Position numbers and translations under genes: made by a program
Part shown: one piece after another, positions 1-8,820 of the stretch
How the letters are laid out: each line of letters opens with the position of its first letter
Position numbering within the stretch: the first letter of the stretch is position 1
Source: Emticicia sp. C21
GTDB lineage: Bacteria; Bacteroidota; Bacteroidia; Cytophagales; Spirosomataceae
Length of the DNA: 64,000 bases
NCBI RefSeq assembly: GCF_003418935.1
Contig: NZ_QVMT01000014.1
Location: forward strand, 91,143-155,142
Direction of reading: 5' to 3'
The notes under the pieces: generated by a model
Databases searched by the model: none
What the model was told of the DNA's origin: nothing
The model's input: only the letters and a program-made list of their open reading frames with translations

Positions 1-405
1 TCACCAGCAGATAATTTTAGAGTGGAAGTACTCAAACCAAATTCGAAAGTAACAGCGAAGGCGAAAAAGGCCCATACACTAAAAGTTTCTTTTGTAGTTC
101 CAGAAATGGTAAAAACGAGCACCGAAAGTATGCAAACATTATATCTAACCATTTTGGACGATAAAAATGTCCCTATCAAAGGTGCAGACAAAGAAGTTAG
201 TATTATGAAAGGCGAAAAATTAATGCCGATTGCTGTACATGCCACACAAACAGTCGATTTTTCTAAAAATCCACAAAACACAACTTTTATGTTTGATGTG
301 AAAGAGAAAATGACACCGGGTACTTATAAAGCAGCAGTTTACTCAAATAACGATTATTTAGGAACTGTAGAGTTTAAAGTAAGAAATAGCTTCTTATTCT
401 TCTAA
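1..405 (+). CDS. C-terminal fragment of a hypothetical protein, paralogue of the 15176-16090 product
   Basis: The reading frame is open from the first base to a stop at 403-405, so this is the 3' end of a gene that starts outside the window. The GTG at 22 is in frame but need not be the start. The visible 134 residues align by eye with the C-terminal domain of the coiled-coil membrane protein at 15176-16090: NFRVEV/AFRVDV near the start, a hydrophobic strand ending in a PE dipeptide, a VDF-(S/T)-(K/R)-NPQ motif, then G-x-Y-x-A and G-x-VEF-(K/R)-(V/L)-R at the end. I infer the missing N-terminus also carries a membrane anchor and coiled coil. It looks like a small beta-rich periplasmic domain; function unknown. 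A terminator follows directly. Confidence 0.7.
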   Translation, partial: SPADNFRVEVLKPNSKVTAKAKKAHTLKVSFVVPEMVKTSTESMQTLYLTILDDKNVPIKGADKEVSIMKGEKLMPIAVHATQTVDFSKNPQNTTFMFDVKEKMTPGTYKAAVYSNNDYLGTVEFKVRNSFLFF

Positions 406-423
406 AAATTATCGCATTTGTAT

Positions 424-462
424 AAAGGGGTTAGTTTGTAAAAACTATCCCCTTTTGTTTTG
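424..462 (+). terminator. Rho-independent terminator after the left-edge gene
   Basis: A stem of AAAGGGG-TTAGTTT against AAACTAT-CCCCTTT, with one mismatch and a short loop, is followed by a T-rich tract. It lies 18 bases after the stop codon. Confidence 0.8.
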
Positions 463-671
463 TTTAGTTTATTGAGAAGCTTTTCATATTTTATTCTTTA
501 TCCTTATAATAGTATGGTATATACCATTTTGGATAATCACTATAAAAATAGTATGAAAAGGTGAAAAAATTAAATAATATCAAGAAAGTCACAAGATTTT
601 TTATCTATTGGTAGATAATTGGGAGAAAAGCAGTTTGGATAACAGGATATTTGATGAAACAGGCAAGGAGA
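463..671. other. Non-coding stretch with two short palindromes
   Basis: No convincing gene is seen. A perfect 14-base palindrome ATGGTAT-ATACCAT lies at 514-527, and a small hairpin TTATCTA-ttgg-TAGATAA at 601-618. Neither is close upstream of a rightward gene, so no role is assigned. Confidence 0.4.
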
Positions 672-718
672 AAAAACAAAAGCGGCATGAAACAATTTCT
701 TATTTCATGCCGCTTTAA
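672..718 (-). terminator. Rho-independent terminator of glyS
   Basis: A 14-bp perfect stem (AAAGCGGCATGAAA at 680-693 against 704-717) is followed on the minus strand by a T-rich run. It starts about 20 bases after the glyS stop. Confidence 0.85.
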
Positions 719-738
719 GCTATTTAAAAACGAAGCTC

Positions 739-2226
739 TTAGATATTTTCAAGGATACGCTCCATTGAAACCTGATAACCGATTTTTTCTTTCAATTCAC
801 TGATACTTACTCTCTCCTGTTCCATGCTATCGCGATGGCGGATAGTTACGGTATCATCTTCCATTGTCTGGTAGTCAACTGCGATACAGAACGGCGTACC
901 AATTAAATCCTGACGGGTATATCTTCTACCAATGGCACCACCATCGTCATAAACTGTTCTGAAAGAAGATTTTAACGATTGCGCAATAGCTTCACCTTTT
1001 TCTGCTAAACCATCTTTTTTCACTAATGGTAATACGGCAGCTTTGATAGGAGCTAAGGCTGGGTGTAGTTTCAGATAAGTACGTTCTTTTTCGTTTTCTC
1101 CTTCGCCAACTGTTTCTTTAGTAAATGCATTACAGAAAGTAGCCAGGAAAAGACGGTCAGCACCTACCGATGTTTCTACTACGTAAGGAATGTAATTACC
1201 AAAAGGCTTACCGTTTTCATCTAAGTCAGCATCAAAGTATTGTTGTTTTTTCTTCGATAGTTCCTGATGATTGCGCAAGTCGAAATCAGTTCTTGAGTGA
1301 ATACCCTCCATTTCGCGGAAACCAAATGGGAATTCATATTCAATATCAACGGCTGCGTTTGCATAGTGCGCCAATTTCTCGTGGTCGTGGAATTTCAGTT
1401 TTTCGATTGGTAAACCTACGGCCTGATGGAATTTCAAACGGGTTTCTTTCCAAAGTTTATACCATTCCATTTCTGTTCCGGGACGTACAAAGAACTGCAT
1501 TTCCATTTGTTCAAACTCACGCATACGGAAAGTGAACTGGCGAGCTACAATCTCGTTTCTGAATGCCTTACCAATCTGTGCAATACCAAAAGGTATTTTC
1601 ATACGTCCGCTTTTTTGCACATTCAGGAAGTTTACAAAGATACCTTGCGCTGTTTCAGGGCGTAGATAGATTAAACTTGAATCTTCAGCCACTGAACCTA
1701 CTTGCGTAGAAAACATCAGGTTAAACTGACGTACTTCTGTCCAGTTAGCAGTTTTTGACACAGGGCAAGTAATATTTTCGGCAATAATCAAATCGCGTAC
1801 ACCTGTCAAATCTTCTGCACTTAACAATCTGCCCATTTCAGCCAATAAAGCCTGCGCCTTTTCGGTTTGCCCTGCCACTACATATTCTTCTGCTTTGCCT
1901 TCCAGCAATTGATCAGCACGATAACGTTTTTTGCTATCCTTGTTATCAATCATCGGGTCGTTGAAACCATCTACGTGGCCTGATGCTTTCCAGGTTAGTG
2001 GGTGCATAAAAATAGAAGCATCAATACCCACGATATTATCGTGCAATTGCGTCATGGCTTTCCACCATGCTGCTTTCAGGTTATTTTTAAGCTCAACGCC
2101 GTTTTGTCCGTAGTCATAAACTGCCTGAAGCCCATCATAGATTTCAGAGGAAGGAAACACAAACCCATATTCTTTGGCATGGGAAATAATATCTTGCAGT
2201 GAATTTGTTAATGCTGGTTTGCTCAT
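739..2226 (-). CDS. glyS: Glycine--tRNA ligase (single-chain alpha2 type)
   Basis: This 495-aa cytosolic class II aminoacyl-tRNA synthetase charges tRNA-Gly. The single-chain form is shown by the motif 2 neighbourhood LRPETAQGIF (188-197), AFRNEI (221-226) and FRMREFEQMEMQFF (233-246). The GIHSRTDFDL segment (about 308) and the motif 3 region PYVVETSVGADRLF (about 347-360) follow, then a C-terminal anticodon-binding domain. Length is normal for the family. The ATG at 2226 directly precedes the conserved N-terminus. It is monocistronic, divergent from the helix-hairpin-helix gene and closed by its own terminator. Confidence 0.97.
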   Translation of the reverse strand: MSKPALTNSLQDIISHAKEYGFVFPSSEIYDGLQAVYDYGQNGVELKNNLKAAWWKAMTQLHDNIVGIDASIFMHPLTWKASGHVDGFNDPMIDNKDSKKRYRADQLLEGKAEEYVVAGQTEKAQALLAEMGRLLSAEDLTGVRDLIIAENITCPVSKTANWTEVRQFNLMFSTQVGSVAEDSSLIYLRPETAQGIFVNFLNVQKSGRMKIPFGIAQIGKAFRNEIVARQFTFRMREFEQMEMQFFVRPGTEMEWYKLWKETRLKFHQAVGLPIEKLKFHDHEKLAHYANAAVDIEYEFPFGFREMEGIHSRTDFDLRNHQELSKKKQQYFDADLDENGKPFGNYIPYVVETSVGADRLFLATFCNAFTKETVGEGENEKERTYLKLHPALAPIKAAVLPLVKKDGLAEKGEAIAQSLKSSFRTVYDDGGAIGRRYTRQDLIGTPFCIAVDYQTMEDDTVTIRHRDSMEQERVSISELKEKIGYQVSMERILENI

Positions 2227-2287
2227 TTAATTATTTTAAATAGATTTATAGCCATATATTGAAAATCTCACAAAATTAGCGAAAACC

Positions 2288-2319
2288 TTGCAATTTCATT
2301 GGCTATCTCGTTATTTTTG
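2288..2319 (+). promoter_or_regulatory. Bacteroidota-type promoter for the helix-hairpin-helix gene
   Basis: TTG at 2288-2290, a 21-base spacer and TATTTTTG at 2312-2319 match the TTG/TAnnTTTG consensus. The expected start of transcription is about 20 bases before the ATG at 2346. Confidence 0.6.
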
Positions 2320-2345
2320 AGTAATTTGTATGTGACTACTATTTT

Positions 2346-3305
2346 ATGAACCGACTGCTTAAATTTATCCGGACTTCTCTAAGTATGACTTCCCACGAAG
2401 CTAAGGGAGTTGTAATGGCTTTTGGTATTAGTATCGGAGTAATTCTTCTGATGTGGGGGGCCGACTATTTCTTTAGCCAGAAACCACAGAATCTGGTTAT
2501 TTCTTCGCCAAAAATGCTGGATAGCCTGACAGTTGCAGTCGATAATCAGACTAAGGAGTATAATACCAACCGTCAGTTTAAATCAGATTATACTGATAAT
2601 AAAACTAAAACGTATAAGCATTTCAATTTTGACCCGAATACTGCAACGGTTGCTCAATTAGAAGAATTAGGCTTACCCAAGTTTATTGCTGAGCGGATTG
2701 AAAAATACAGAAATAAGGGTGGAAAATTCAGAAAAAAGGAAGATCTGGCTAAAATCTATGGGCTTTACCCTGAAACTTACGAAAGATTAGAACCTTATAT
2801 TACTCTACCATCTGCCGAAGAGGCATCTACCAATACCCCGCAAGCGGAAATCATAGCTCAACCTGTTGTAGCTGAAAAGCCTGTGACAGTTGCTCCGAAA
2901 AAAGCGGAAGCGCTCGCTAAATTTGATTTGAACACAACTGATACTACCCAACTGAAACTCATCAGAGGGATAGGTTCAGGTTATGCCAAAAGAATCGTGA
3001 AATTCAGAGATATATTAGGTGGATTTGCCATTGCGGATCAGGTGCGGGAAACTTATGGATTGCCCACTGAAACAGCAGATGAATTATTAAAGTATGGGTA
3101 TGTGAATGGAAATATCAAGAAATTAAAAGTTAATCAATTATCTCTTGCAGATTTAAGACATCCGTACTTAAGGTTTGCACAGGCGAGAGCAATTATTGCC
3201 TATCGCGAGCAACATGGCAGTTTTAAGTCGATAGAAGATTTAAAACGGATAAAGCTATTAGATGATGCTACTATTCAGAAGATAGAGCCCTATCTGGAGT
3301 TTTAA
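2346..3305 (+). CDS. Membrane-anchored helix-hairpin-helix (ComEA-like) protein
   Basis: This 319-aa protein has a short cytosolic N-terminus, one membrane segment (about 21-43) and three helix-hairpin-helix units (about 95-150, 190-250, 258-319). Each unit carries the F-(N/D)-(F/L)-N-(T/P) entry or an equivalent, a G-(L/I)-(P/G) turn and a repeated (Y/F)R-x5-G-x-F hairpin. HhH domains of this kind bind double-stranded DNA without sequence specificity. ComEA-type proteins are known from DNA uptake, but triple-HhH versions are common in Bacteroidota with no proven role. DNA binding on the outer face of the inner membrane is an inference. It stands alone. Confidence 0.8.
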   Translation: MNRLLKFIRTSLSMTSHEAKGVVMAFGISIGVILLMWGADYFFSQKPQNLVISSPKMLDSLTVAVDNQTKEYNTNRQFKSDYTDNKTKTYKHFNFDPNTATVAQLEELGLPKFIAERIEKYRNKGGKFRKKEDLAKIYGLYPETYERLEPYITLPSAEEASTNTPQAEIIAQPVVAEKPVTVAPKKAEALAKFDLNTTDTTQLKLIRGIGSGYAKRIVKFRDILGGFAIADQVRETYGLPTETADELLKYGYVNGNIKKLKVNQLSLADLRHPYLRFAQARAIIAYREQHGSFKSIEDLKRIKLLDDATIQKIEPYLEF

Positions 3306-3332
3306 AAACAAAAGGGGCATTTGCCCCCTTCT
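3306..3332 (-). terminator. Rho-independent terminator of the 3335-3853 gene
   Basis: A short G/C stem (AGGGGCA against TGCCCC-C-T, one bulge) is followed on the minus strand by TTTTGTTTTT. It lies directly after the leftward gene and just past the stop of the rightward one. Confidence 0.6.
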
Positions 3333-3334
3333 GA

Positions 3335-3853
3335 TTATCTGCTATTTTTACACATTCTTACCGAATCTTCAAATTTATGTACTACTTCCTTCACTAAACT
3401 CTCATCTTCTGTATGGAGTGTAAAGCTGGTTTTGCTGTCGCTATCATTATCTTTCAGATTGAACGAACCGCTCAAAGCATTATCGTTGCCAAAGCCTAAT
3501 TTCATTTTCATTCTGTCGGCAGGCACTACCATTTTCAATTCATAACCATCTTTTTCTTTAGCGTAAGAAACTTTCTGAACATCTTTCAATAGCCATGAGA
3601 TACTCATGCCAAAATCAACATCTGAATCTTTTGATTTTTTTGAATCTATATTCATGTTCATCTGGCAACCCTTAAATTTGAAAGTTGGCACACTTTCTTT
3701 GTCATTTACATTCAGATTTTTACCTTTTTCTTCTTTTACTAATCTGTCGAGATGGCTACTCAACCATTGTGTATTGGCTTCTAAGTTTTGGGCGAAAACC
3801 AGATTTGAGCAGCATAGTACGAGAGCGAGTGATAATAATTGAAGCTTTTTCAT
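3335..3853 (-). CDS. Secreted hypothetical protein
   Basis: This 172-aa protein has a clear Sec signal peptide (residues 1-21, hydrophobic core LLSLALVLCCSNLVFA, cleavage before Q). The mature part is polar and rich in Asp, Lys and Ser. I recognise no family motif. It is monocistronic, convergent with the helix-hairpin-helix gene, with terminators on both sides. A periplasmic or surface location is inferred only from the signal peptide. Confidence 0.65.
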   Translation of the reverse strand: MKKLQLLSLALVLCCSNLVFAQNLEANTQWLSSHLDRLVKEEKGKNLNVNDKESVPTFKFKGCQMNMNIDSKKSKDSDVDFGMSISWLLKDVQKVSYAKEKDGYELKMVVPADRMKMKLGFGNDNALSGSFNLKDNDSDSKTSFTLHTEDESLVKEVVHKFEDSVRMCKNSR

Positions 3854-3921
3854 AATATCAGAGAAGATTAAAATTGTTAGTTTCTCAGTAGATGCAGATA
3901 TTGATAAGAGGGTTGCGTAGC

Positions 3922-3958
3922 AATAAAAAAAGTCCTCTTATGCAGAGGACTTTTTTTC
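3922..3958. terminator. Bidirectional terminator ending the TonB/DUF4249 locus
   Basis: A perfect stem AAGTCCTCT/AGAGGACTT with a five-base loop has A-runs on one side and T-runs on the other. On the minus strand it lies about 20 bases after the stop of the receptor gene at 3979. Confidence 0.85.
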
Positions 3959-3978
3959 AAGTATTGCGAAAATGCAAT

Positions 3979-6366
3979 TTACATAAATTTGAAGTTGTAT
4001 GACAACGACACAATTGGTGCACCAAATACCACTAGCTTATACGCTGAAACTGCTGTGCCCTGCGTACGGATAAAGACCGAATAGGCGTTTTTCTTGCCGT
4101 ATAGGTTAAATACAGTAAATGTCCAGTTGCCTTTAAAACGCTTGTCTTTCATGCTTGGCTGATAAATATTCCAGGCAAAATCAAGGCGGTGATAATCAGG
4201 AAGACGCGCATTGTTACGTACCCCATAATAAGGATAACTGGTGCCCTGATAGATAATGAATCCTTCGGGCATTGTAAACGGACGACCAGTGCTATAAGAG
4301 AAGTTAAACGAGAAATCGTGGTGCTTGCCCTGATTGATAATCACCGAAGCATTGAATGAGTGCGGGCGGTCGTAGTTAGCCGGATACCACTTGCCGAAAT
4401 TTATCTGCTCACCAAAAGTAGTGCCTTCAGATACCAGATTCATTGAGCGAGAATAAGTATAGTTTACCCAACCGGTCATCTCACCTTTTTTCTTCGAGAA
4501 CATAACTTCTAAACCATAAGAGCGGTTTTTACCTTGCAATAACTGCATTTCGGGATGTGAGTCTAACAAGAAATCAGCGCCGGGTTTGTAGTCAATAATA
4601 TTGTTGGTCATGCGATAATACCCCTCAACTGAAAGTTCGTATACATTGCCCGGTAGATTATGGAATATCCCTGCTGCCATCAATGAACTTACCTGTGGAC
4701 GAATGTGCATATCAGAGGTTTTCCAGCGAGAAGTAGGTAGGGGAGTGGTGGTGTTAGTTACTACCTGCATATACTGACGCATGATATTGTACCCTAATTT
4801 GATAGAAGTCTTATCGCTAATTGAATACTTTAAACCCACTCTCGGCTCAAAACCACCATAAGATTGAATGACTTTGCCTTTGGCATAAGAGACTGTATCA
4901 CGTACAGATAGTGCATCTTTCGGTTCACCAGGTGCATAAATATGCACATCAGATGGCCCTAGGGCATAAAATTGTGAATACCTTACACCTACAGAAAAAG
5001 TAGTTTTAGGCGAAAGCGTAATTTCATCTTCGGCATAGATACCTGTTTCTAAAGAATATTCGTCGGGAGTTTTCAACGCTAACACACTACGGCTGCTACC
5101 GGGGCGTAATTCTCCCGGAGAAACTCTGTATTTGGTAGCACTGATACCGGCTTCTATATTATGTTTATTCAGAGAATAGTTGAGGTTGCTTTTGGCTTGT
5201 TTGTAGTCTATATCTGATAATAATGCGACTTTATTGTCAGAATTAAGTTCAGGTAATAAAGTTTTTGGTAAATAATAAGCTGAAACAACAGTTGTTTGCA
5301 GGTTTAACTTTGGTGATATCGCATAAAACCAGCGTGCCGAGAAACTTCTACTACGGTAATCGTATTGGGTAGAAGTAGCGTTTATATTACCGATTCCGCC
5401 TAATAGTTGCGTCTGGAAAAAGTCTTTGCTATAATAGCCCGAAGCCGTAATCGTATTTTTACTATTCAAACGCCAGAATACTTTTCCTACCAGGTCAGCA
5501 AAGTTGGCTTTTATATCATCTAGTTTTTTTGAGGCCAATGGTAATAAGAAGTCATTGTATGAAGCTCTCCCTGAAATCATAACTCCTAACTTATCCTTAA
5601 CAACAGGGATATCTAAGGTAAGACGATTGGAAACCAAACTGATACCTCCATTCATCTTAAACTTGTCTAACGAAGGTTGAGACAGCGTAACATCCATTAC
5701 CGCAGCGGCTCTACCACCAAAACGGGCAGGCGTATTCCCCTTGTATACCTCAACACCTGATGCCGCTTCAGATGGAAATGCCGTAAACAAACCAAACATA
5801 TGAGTAGGATTGAAGATAGGTATATCGTCTAGTAAGAGTAAGTTCTGGTCGGTAGTACCTCCTCTGATATTTACCCCGTTAGATGCTTCACCCACACTGG
5901 TTACACCCGGAAGCATCTGCAAACCTCTCAGAATATCTATCTCACCAACAGCGGCTGGGAGTTTACGAAGGGTTTTGATATTCAATTGATTTACCCCAAG
6001 TAATGGGCGTTGTACGTTGGCTTCTACTCCCTTGCTTGATACAATTACCTCTTCGAGTTCGTTTTCTAACCGACCCAAAGCATAGCTTCGTTTCATATCT
6101 GATAAGATTCTGAAACCATCTCTTACAGGGCGGTAGCCAATAAACTTTATGGTTACAGCGTGTTCGCCTGAGGGAATATTCAATTCAAAAAAACCATTAT
6201 CGTCAGTAACGGCTCCGAATTTTCCAAAATCAATATTAATTGAGGCCTTGGCCAATGGTTTACCATCAGTTGTATCCCGTACATAGCCGCTGAACCGATA
6301 ATATACCTGTGCCTGCACAACTATGCTGAATAAGAGAAATGAACTTATGAGATAAAGTTTTTTCAT
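3979..6366 (-). CDS. TonB-dependent outer-membrane receptor (receptor B)
   Basis: This is a 795-aa outer-membrane receptor. I place the start at the ATG ending at 6366, which begins a signal peptide MKKLYLISSFLLFS...QA; an in-frame ATG at 6384 would add six residues. After the signal come a carboxypeptidase-regulatory-like beta sandwich (about 20-110), a plug domain (about 125-235, with VNIRGGTTDQNLLLLDD and ARFGGRAAAVMDV), and a 22-strand type barrel ending in an aromatic strand (VSLSYNFKFM). It is the last gene of a leftward locus behind four DUF4249 lipoproteins, 114 bases after the nearest. By analogy with SusC/SusD pairs the lipoproteins may serve the receptor. The substrate is unknown. 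Confidence 0.88.
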   Translation of the reverse strand: MKKLYLISSFLLFSIVVQAQVYYRFSGYVRDTTDGKPLAKASINIDFGKFGAVTDDNGFFELNIPSGEHAVTIKFIGYRPVRDGFRILSDMKRSYALGRLENELEEVIVSSKGVEANVQRPLLGVNQLNIKTLRKLPAAVGEIDILRGLQMLPGVTSVGEASNGVNIRGGTTDQNLLLLDDIPIFNPTHMFGLFTAFPSEAASGVEVYKGNTPARFGGRAAAVMDVTLSQPSLDKFKMNGGISLVSNRLTLDIPVVKDKLGVMISGRASYNDFLLPLASKKLDDIKANFADLVGKVFWRLNSKNTITASGYYSKDFFQTQLLGGIGNINATSTQYDYRSRSFSARWFYAISPKLNLQTTVVSAYYLPKTLLPELNSDNKVALLSDIDYKQAKSNLNYSLNKHNIEAGISATKYRVSPGELRPGSSRSVLALKTPDEYSLETGIYAEDEITLSPKTTFSVGVRYSQFYALGPSDVHIYAPGEPKDALSVRDTVSYAKGKVIQSYGGFEPRVGLKYSISDKTSIKLGYNIMRQYMQVVTNTTTPLPTSRWKTSDMHIRPQVSSLMAAGIFHNLPGNVYELSVEGYYRMTNNIIDYKPGADFLLDSHPEMQLLQGKNRSYGLEVMFSKKKGEMTGWVNYTYSRSMNLVSEGTTFGEQINFGKWYPANYDRPHSFNASVIINQGKHHDFSFNFSYSTGRPFTMPEGFIIYQGTSYPYYGVRNNARLPDYHRLDFAWNIYQPSMKDKRFKGNWTFTVFNLYGKKNAYSVFIRTQGTAVSAYKLVVFGAPIVSLSYNFKFM

Positions 6367-6480
6367 TTGATAAGAATGGGTCAATTGATGGTAATGAATA
6401 TGATGATATTTGTCTTAGTGTTCTTAGAATATATTTAAATTGTATTTTTCTGACCGAAAAGTAAAGCTTTAAATATACTC

Positions 6481-7638
6481 TTACTTAGGTTTTTTAATTC
6501 TGTCAATCCAGCCCTCCGGTTTAATTTTTGTTCGGGTTGGGCCTTCAATACATGGCACGAGCGGGGGCCTTCCCGGATCGTTGTTTTCTTCAGGTTCCGG
6601 TATAATGGTATGATCTAATAAACCCAGAGGGAACGCTTTGCCTTTGGCATTTTCGCGGCTAATCCAGTACCGCTTCTTTTTTATGCTTGTAACCATAAAT
6701 AAACCGGCAACAGGTTCGTTTGCATTATTTATGTTCTTTACATTCCCAATGATTCCGGACGGAGGGGTATCTACCAGATTGCCATTACTCTGCACCTGAT
6801 CGGCTATCAGTTTAAAATAACGATACGCATCGGGAGAAACAGATTGCTGCTGTACCTCTATCAATCCTCCTTCTTCCAGATAATATGGTATCTTTGCTAC
6901 CAACTTCCCTGTAATGACATTACCATTGGTATAGATATCACTAAATACATTCAGGTCTTTACTGAAAAATAGATCCCAGCAATCGCCATTACAAAAATAA
7001 TCAAACCATATATTTTCGAATCCGGCTTCTTTTCTGCAACCTTTCGGGTCTCTTCCCGAAGCTATTTCAAAATATCGACCATTTAAGCATGTAGTACATA
7101 TCTCTTGCAGTTCCCAAAGCTTCCAGGTCCACAAATAATTGTTTTTCTGATTGGCCGGGTCAGGTGTATCAATATATATATAATGCGCCGGGTTATAAAA
7201 TTCACCGCTCGGTATTCCCTTAAGCACAAATTCATCATAAATTCTGACTATATCAGAAACACTAACCATCGTTTCAACGCCTGACTGATACTGGGAACCA
7301 TCAACTCTTTGAATAAATAACTGATAGGTACTACCCGTTTTGGTACGAAAAGAAGCGGGGAGAGCATATACACCATTTCCCTGTTCAGTAAGGAGAATTT
7401 TCTCTTTCTTATCTACTAATAGCTCTACCTTAGCCTTTAAAACGGGCAAGGCATAGGTATTTCGCTCATAAGAAATAGACTCAAATATTTTAATTTTCTG
7501 AGGTTCGTCAATGTCTGTAAGAGTAGCCTCAACTGTAAAAATAACTTTGTTCCCATTAAAAGTTAAAGGAAATGGCTCTATACATGAGCAAACCCACAGA
7601 ATTACCGAAAGAGAAACAAGACCTTTAATTCTGGTCAT
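6481..7638 (-). CDS. DUF4249 family lipoprotein (copy 1, nearest receptor B)
   Basis: This 385-aa predicted lipoprotein has a lipobox VCSC and mature N-terminus CIEPFP. The body follows the DUF4249 pattern: an early beta sandwich with LLTEQGNGVYALP, then WTWKLWE, a Cys cluster C-x2-C ... C ... C-x3-C (about residues 180-220), NVFSDIYTNG, the stretch VQQQSVSPDAYRYFKLIADQ, and VDTPPSGIIGN. It ends with a Pro-rich C-terminus (PEGWIDR). DUF4249 proteins are typically encoded beside TonB receptors in Bacteroidota. A substrate-capturing role at the cell surface is an inference. The gap to copy 2 is 25 bases, so it is surely co-transcribed. Confidence 0.85.
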   Translation of the reverse strand: MTRIKGLVSLSVILWVCSCIEPFPLTFNGNKVIFTVEATLTDIDEPQKIKIFESISYERNTYALPVLKAKVELLVDKKEKILLTEQGNGVYALPASFRTKTGSTYQLFIQRVDGSQYQSGVETMVSVSDIVRIYDEFVLKGIPSGEFYNPAHYIYIDTPDPANQKNNYLWTWKLWELQEICTTCLNGRYFEIASGRDPKGCRKEAGFENIWFDYFCNGDCWDLFFSKDLNVFSDIYTNGNVITGKLVAKIPYYLEEGGLIEVQQQSVSPDAYRYFKLIADQVQSNGNLVDTPPSGIIGNVKNINNANEPVAGLFMVTSIKKKRYWISRENAKGKAFPLGLLDHTIIPEPEENNDPGRPPLVPCIEGPTRTKIKPEGWIDRIKKPK

Positions 7639-7663
7639 TTCTAAAGTTTTTTATTTATTTCCA

Positions 7664-8794
7664 CTAATTTACCCAACCATCAGGCTTAAAACGCGTCCGA
7701 ACTCTACTTTCTTCGCAAGGAGCCTGCGGGGGGCGTCTGGGGTCTCCGGCTGAAGGTTCAAAGTTAACAGGATGGTCAACAACACCTATAGGTGATGCCA
7801 GAACACTTGCATTTTTCTTATCTAACCAATATTTTACCGAACGAACGCTCGTTACCATAAAGAAACCTGCAACAGGTTCGTCAGACTTTGCTACATTTTT
7901 TACATTACCAATAATAGCTGCGGGAGGAGTATCTACGAGGCTACCATTATTCTGTACCTGATTAGCCAATAGTTTCATATATTGATAAGCTGATGATGAA
8001 ATAGATTGCTGTTTGATTTCAAGCAGAGCGCCAGTATTAGAATAGTATGGAATTTTCCCTATCAGCCTACCTATAATCGGTTGACCGTTTGAAAAAACAT
8101 CACTATAAACATTCAGGTCAGGGTTATAAAATATCTGGTAGCAAGCCTCACTGCAGCCATAGTCATATGTTACTTCAGAAAAAGCAGCCTCCATTCTGCA
8201 ACGTGCAGGAGCAGGAGTAGTAAAATACCTGCCTCCAACACAGGTCATACAAACATTCTGATTTTCCCACAGCTTCCATGACCACATATAGTTGTTCTTT
8301 TCGTTGGCAGGGTCATTAGTATCTAAATACACATAAAAGGCAGGCTTATCTCCTGTATTTGATTCAATTCCATCGATTTTGAACTCGTTGTAGACCTTAG
8401 TAATATCAGATACTTCACTCTGGCGTTCTTCAGTTGATTCATATTTTGTTCCGTCTTCTTTCTCAAAAACCAGTTTATACTTTTCGCCTACTCTTGTATG
8501 AAACGAAATAGGTAAAGCATAAACCCCTTTGGTTTTTTCGTAGAGAGGCACTCTTTCATTATTATTAATTACAATTTCCACTTTCGCATTCGTAACAGGT
8601 ATTTCAAAAACAACATTACTACTACTATAAGATTCTGTAATTTTTACTGTCTGCTCATCGGCTAAATCGGTAATTGTGGCATCAATTGTTAGTATTTTTG
8701 TTTCTTTCTGTCTTTCTAACTCAAAAGGTTCAACACAGGCATAAAATAGTATACAAATACACAATAGGAGTAGGAAACTTTTGCTTCTGAGCAT
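7664..8794 (-). CDS. DUF4249 family lipoprotein (copy 2)
   Basis: 376 aa; signal peptide with lipobox FYAC and mature CVEPFEL. It shares all landmark motifs with its neighbours: YALP near residue 100, WSWKLWE, the five-Cys cluster (C-x2-C, C, C-x3-C), NVYSDVFSNG, IKQQSISSSAYQYMKLLANQVQ, VDTPPAAIIGN and a final KPDGWVN. The C-terminal residues before it form a Pro/Arg-rich segment (DPRRPPQAPC). It lies 26 bases after copy 3 and 25 before copy 1. The four copies clearly arose by tandem duplication, but the sequences between motifs have diverged strongly. Confidence 0.85.
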   Translation of the reverse strand: MLRSKSFLLLLCICILFYACVEPFELERQKETKILTIDATITDLADEQTVKITESYSSSNVVFEIPVTNAKVEIVINNNERVPLYEKTKGVYALPISFHTRVGEKYKLVFEKEDGTKYESTEERQSEVSDITKVYNEFKIDGIESNTGDKPAFYVYLDTNDPANEKNNYMWSWKLWENQNVCMTCVGGRYFTTPAPARCRMEAAFSEVTYDYGCSEACYQIFYNPDLNVYSDVFSNGQPIIGRLIGKIPYYSNTGALLEIKQQSISSSAYQYMKLLANQVQNNGSLVDTPPAAIIGNVKNVAKSDEPVAGFFMVTSVRSVKYWLDKKNASVLASPIGVVDHPVNFEPSAGDPRRPPQAPCEESRVRTRFKPDGWVN

Positions 8795-8820
8795 TTTATT
8801 AATTTTAATTGGGTTTAATA

